The notes beneath the pieces were generated by a model, which saw nothing but the letters and a program-made list of their open reading frames with translations, was not told where the DNA came from and searched no databases. Below are positions 7,395 to 9,287 of a DNA stretch of 9,287 nucleotides, in pieces. Source of the stretch: an uncultured Anaerolineae bacterium (GTDB lineage Bacteria > Chloroflexota > Anaerolineae > Anaerolineales > Villigracilaceae); contig CAIRYE010000400.1 in the NCBI GenBank assembly GCA_903882765.1, positions 1-9,287 of the forward strand, in the 5' to 3' direction. The number at the start of each line of letters is the position of its first letter. The stretch's first letter is position 1. Made by a program: the position numbers and the translations under genes.

Positions 7395-7766
7395 TTAGAA
7401 ACCGAAAAGGTTCCAATGCCCCCAAATAACAAAAACTGAGAGAACTAATAACACCGCATTCATTCCAACGGAACTGTATTCCTTACGGGGTAAATGTACG
7501 GTAACAATAGCAAGAATTTGGATGATAATAAAACCTAAAGCGGCTAGCGGAGTAAGCCAAGGGAGAATTCCTGTTACGATGGGTAGTATCATCCCCAACC
7601 CACCGAGTAATTCTGAAATACCAATAAAACGGATAAAGGCGGTAGAGCTGTCCTTTGCCCAAGGCATCATTCCACGAACTTTTTCTACCGAAAAGGTCTT
7701 CATTATGCCAGCCATCCCAAACATGCCGGCTAATAATACTTGAACGATCCACAACGCGATGGTCAT
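7395..7766 (-). CDS. DoxX family membrane protein
   Basis: The 123-residue protein is almost entirely hydrophobic, with four predicted membrane helices at about 3-21, 44-64, 69-91 and 99-118. IVQVLLAGMFGMAGIMKTF at the start, MPWAKDSSTAFIRFIGISELLGGLG (34-58) and ILPWLTPLAALGF (67-79) fit the DoxX-like family common in bacteria. Family members are linked to quinone or redox stress handling, but most, including this subtype, have no proven activity. The ATG is preceded by AAGGAG five bases upstream. The gene stands alone between its own promoter (7827-7855) and a terminator shared with yjbQ. The repeated near-palindromes in its leader suggest repressor control. Family call sure, biochemical role unknown. 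Confidence 0.88.
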   Translation of the reverse strand: MTIALWIVQVLLAGMFGMAGIMKTFSVEKVRGMMPWAKDSSTAFIRFIGISELLGGLGMILPIVTGILPWLTPLAALGFIIIQILAIVTVHLPRKEYSSVGMNAVLLVLSVFVIWGHWNLFGF

Positions 7767-7797
7767 AATTTCTCCTTATTAATTGAAATGATATTAA

Positions 7798-7830
7798 AAC
7801 ATATGTTCTTTATTAAACATTTGTTGTTTA
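7798..7830. promoter_or_regulatory. Paired operator-like repeats in the DoxX gene leader
   Basis: AACATATGTT (7798-7807) is a perfect 10-bp palindrome. AACATTTGTT (7816-7825) repeats it with one change, 18 bases on. The second copy also lies within TAAACA-TTTGT-TGTTTA (7814-7830), a 6-bp-arm inverted repeat that overlaps the -10 box. Such an arrangement across the transcription start would suit a dimeric repressor binding twice; the regulator is not in this window. Confidence 0.5.
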
Positions 7831-7855
7831 TATCGAAAATCCCAATGCGCGTCAA
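7827..7855 (-). promoter_or_regulatory. Promoter of the DoxX gene
   Basis: On the minus strand TTGACG (7850-7855) and TATAAA (7827-7832) each match the housekeeping consensus at five of six positions and are separated by the optimal 17 bases. Transcription would start near 7820, giving a leader of about 54 bases. This is the best-formed promoter in the window. Confidence 0.7.
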
Positions 7856-7940
7856 CCGACAAATCATTCAGAATGTTGGATAAACTACGATTCTGTCAAT
7901 TTGTTTGGTATCACAAGAAAATTAATTGGGGAGTTTAACC

Positions 7941-7974
7941 AAAAAAATCTGGCTGTTTGGTAAGCAGCCAGATT
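7941..7974 (-). terminator. Intrinsic terminator of the DUF2177 gene
   Basis: AATCTGGCTG (7946-7955) and CAGCCAGATT (7965-7974) form a perfect 10-bp stem with a 9-base loop. In the minus-strand transcript the stem is followed by a T run (complement of 7941-7947). It begins about 24 bases after the DUF2177 stop codon and separates that gene from the DoxX promoter. Confidence 0.85.
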
Positions 7975-7997
7975 CTATAAACCGAATATTAAAAAAT

Positions 7998-8399
7998 CTA
8001 CTTTAGTCTTTTGCCAGCCCAAAAACCGATGGCGCTGATGAGGACCGTTACCGTGGTTCCCCAAACCATATCTACAACCGTCACGATGAGGGGCCAGTCT
8101 TTAACGGTAGCGAGGTTGGTAAGGTCGTAGGTAGCATAAGTTACCGCCCCGAAAAGAGCGGCGTGCAGCAGTGTGCTCTTAAAGGAATCAGCTTTGAGAC
8201 CAGGCAACAAAATGAATACTTCGACACCGACCAAGAAAAGTAAATAGAACAAAATTGCCGCCCACCAAATTGGGTTAGGACTAAGCAGCCAACCGATTTG
8301 GCTTTGGTAAAAAGGCTGCGCCACCACGCCGAGCCACACCATATCGATGGCGAAAAAGGCAAGAAGGGTTGCGATGTAAAGTTTTATGTTATAGGTCAT
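7998..8399 (-). CDS. DUF2177 family membrane protein
   Basis: With the start at 8399 the protein has 133 residues, the usual DUF2177 size, and four predicted membrane helices at about 5-27, 44-66, 76-96 and 104-127. Family marks are the first-helix motif IDMVWLGVVAQPFYQSQIG (18-36), FYLLFLVGVEVFILLPGL (51-68), YATYDLTNLAT (88-98) and the last-helix DMVWG (110-114). The acidic, Tyr and Trp residues in these segments are unusually polar for a membrane core and may line a binding site, but no activity is known for the family. An upstream ATG (8444) would add 15 polar residues; CAGGAG at 8406-8411, six bases before ATG 8399, and the family length argue for the shorter form. The gene is monocistronic, with its own terminator and a palindrome-containing upstream region. 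Confidence 0.87.
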   Translation of the reverse strand: MTYNIKLYIATLLAFFAIDMVWLGVVAQPFYQSQIGWLLSPNPIWWAAILFYLLFLVGVEVFILLPGLKADSFKSTLLHAALFGAVTYATYDLTNLATVKDWPLIVTVVDMVWGTTVTVLISAIGFWAGKRLK

Positions 8400-8405
8400 A
8401 TTTTT

Positions 8406-8411
8406 CTCCTG
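8406..8411 (-). promoter_or_regulatory. Ribosome binding site choosing the DUF2177 start
   Basis: CAGGAG on the minus strand ends six bases before ATG 8399. The in-frame ATG at 8444 has no comparable site in front of it (AGAGAGCGAA). Confidence 0.7.
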
Positions 8412-8496
8412 AAAATTATTGTTTTGTTCCTCATTAGTAGGCATTTCGCTCTCTGGAACCAGTCTTTTTTTTCTGAAATGATCAAATTAGGCTCTT

Positions 8497-8525
8497 GGTA
8501 TACGGAAAAATTCGATATTTATCGA
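8497..8525 (-). promoter_or_regulatory. Candidate DUF2177 promoter with 14-bp palindrome
   Basis: TCGATA-TT-TATCGA (8512-8525) is a perfect palindrome. Its outer arm, read TCGATA on the minus strand (8520-8525), can act as a -35 box with TATACC (8497-8502) as -10 at 17 bases spacing; each matches consensus at four of six. The palindrome would therefore cover the -35 and could be an operator. The rest of the 215-base gap up to the aminotransferase stop shows no gene and no clear terminator. Confidence 0.4.
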
Positions 8526-8614
8526 TTTCTGCTCCATTCGCTGATGTTCGGCCGAAAAAACGGTTTCGCAATAAAAATAATAGCAAGGATGGGGTAAAGT
8601 ATATCTCGTATGAA

Positions 8615-9287
8615 TTAACCGGATTGGCTGATTTCCAGCAATGCCTGCCGTAATTTTTCCACTTCACCCATCGTATTGTAGTGCACCGCGCCAACCCGTA
8701 CCATGCCGCCACTTTCTTCAACACCAAGCCGCTCGGTTGCGTTGATAGCGTAATAATTGCCATCCCATACATTGATGCCGCGATTGCCAAGTTCTTCGGC
8801 AACGATCTGGGGTGAGATTCCTTCCAACCGGAACGCGAATGTGGCAACACGCTGGTCGAGTTTGGAGGGATCAATTTGACCATATAGCCGCAAACCTGGA
8901 ATGGATTGTAAGGCTATTAGTAACGCCTGATTTAATTCCATTTCGTACGCGTGAATGGAAGCCAGCCCTTTTCTAAGATCCAACCGGCGGCCGCTGAAGC
9001 CTTTTGCGAGCAAAGCTTGCTCATGCTCCTGTCCAAACTGCTGCCCTACCCATTGAAAGTACTCCACCGCGCCAAGCACGCCGGCAATGCCCTCGTGATT
9101 TTGCGTGCCGGTTTCCCACTTGGAGGGCAGCTCGTTAGAAGCTGGTCTTACTTTGTACGGATATAACCGTTGAAGGTGTTCTTTTTTGCCATACAGAATG
9201 CCCATATGCGGCCCAAAGTATTTATAGGCAGAGGAGACAAGATAATCGCAATCCAGCTCCTGTACATCAATGGCACCGTGCGCGGCA
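8615..9287 (-). CDS. SufS-like class V aminotransferase, N-terminus outside window
   Basis: The reading frame is open past the right edge, so only the C-terminal 223 residues are present. They match the cysteine desulfurase-like SufS subfamily (TIGR01976 type). HGAIDVQELDCDYL (visible residues 3-16) leads to the PLP-binding lysine in SSAYKYFGPHMGILYG (Lys22). PYKVRP, then WETGTQNHEGIAG (57-69), and the C-terminal domain ending in MVRVGAVHYNTMGEVEKL (195-212) follow in family order. Where SufS carries the catalytic Cys in a GHHCA-like loop, this protein has GNYYA (176-180), and no Cys occurs after the PLP lysine, so cysteine desulfuration by the usual persulfide route is unlikely. It is a cytoplasmic PLP enzyme of unknown substrate. 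An internal ATG at 9205 is not the start because the fold clearly continues upstream. Confidence 0.88.
   Translation of the reverse strand, partial: AAHGAIDVQELDCDYLVSSAYKYFGPHMGILYGKKEHLQRLYPYKVRPASNELPSKWETGTQNHEGIAGVLGAVEYFQWVGQQFGQEHEQALLAKGFSGRRLDLRKGLASIHAYEMELNQALLIALQSIPGLRLYGQIDPSKLDQRVATFAFRLEGISPQIVAEELGNRGINVWDGNYYAINATERLGVEESGGMVRVGAVHYNTMGEVEKLRQALLEISQSG

Noticed and set aside
7998..8444. Longer start for DUF2177, at ATG 8444
   Set aside because: It adds an Asn/Gln-rich tail unlike the family, lacks a ribosome site, and the internal ATG at 8399 has CAGGAG in place.
8538..8575. Possible terminator after the aminotransferase (CCGTTTTTTCGG area)
   Set aside because: The stems available are only 3-5 bp and no T run follows them, so no terminator was called.
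8298..8597. Plus-strand open frame across the DUF2177 5' region
   Set aside because: It covers the DUF2177 start and its upstream region, and has low-complexity content and no family resemblance.
8615..9205. Treating the aminotransferase as a complete gene starting at ATG 9205
   Set aside because: The frame stays open to the window edge and encodes the PLP-lysine segment upstream of that ATG, so the gene is truncated by the window, not by a start.

Overview
The window reads as an ordinary bacterial chromosome segment of moderate GC content. Nearly everything is coded on the minus strand; one short gene (yjbQ) lies on the plus strand. Ribosome binding sites are strong (AGGAG/GGAGG type). Two exported lipoproteins carry Thr/Pro-rich linkers just after the lipidated cysteine. 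That style, together with the gene set (tandem SH3-like lipoprotein, DUF2177, DoxX, SufS-like class V aminotransferase), suggests a Chloroflexota (Anaerolineae-like) genome. The taxonomy is inference from style and was not tested.

Layout from left to right. Positions 1-1058 hold most of an SH3-like lipoprotein gene (minus, 3' end outside the window), 8 bases downstream of a YghO-like GNAT acyltransferase gene (1067-2203); the two look like one transcription unit. Positions 2291-2340 hold a hairpin that ends the next unit. Positions 2356-6700 hold a compact four-gene operon transcribed 6700 to 2356: two paralogous MacB/FtsX-type permeases, a LolD/MacB-type ATPase and a lipidated HlyD/MacA-type adaptor with a TTG start. 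Gaps are only 10-22 bases, so it probably makes one ABC export or lipoprotein-handling complex.

A divergent intergenic region (6701-6817) with an inverted repeat separates this operon from yjbQ (6818-7237, plus). yjbQ converges on a DoxX-family membrane protein gene (7395-7766, minus) with a perfect-stem bidirectional terminator between them. DoxX has a well-formed promoter (7827-7855) whose -10/start region overlaps repeated near-palindromes. Upstream is a DUF2177 membrane protein gene (7998-8399) with its own terminator and a 14-bp palindrome in its probable promoter. The right edge holds the C-terminal 223 codons of a SufS-like PLP enzyme that lacks the cysteine desulfurase catalytic cysteine.

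No RNA genes, insertion sequences, CRISPR arrays or phage genes were seen. No intergenic gap exceeds about 230 bases. I do not see a clearly new multi-gene system. The most interesting items are the two-permease exporter with a lipidated adaptor, the repeated operator-like sites before doxX, the GNAT/SH3-lipoprotein pair and the cysteine-less desulfurase homologue.
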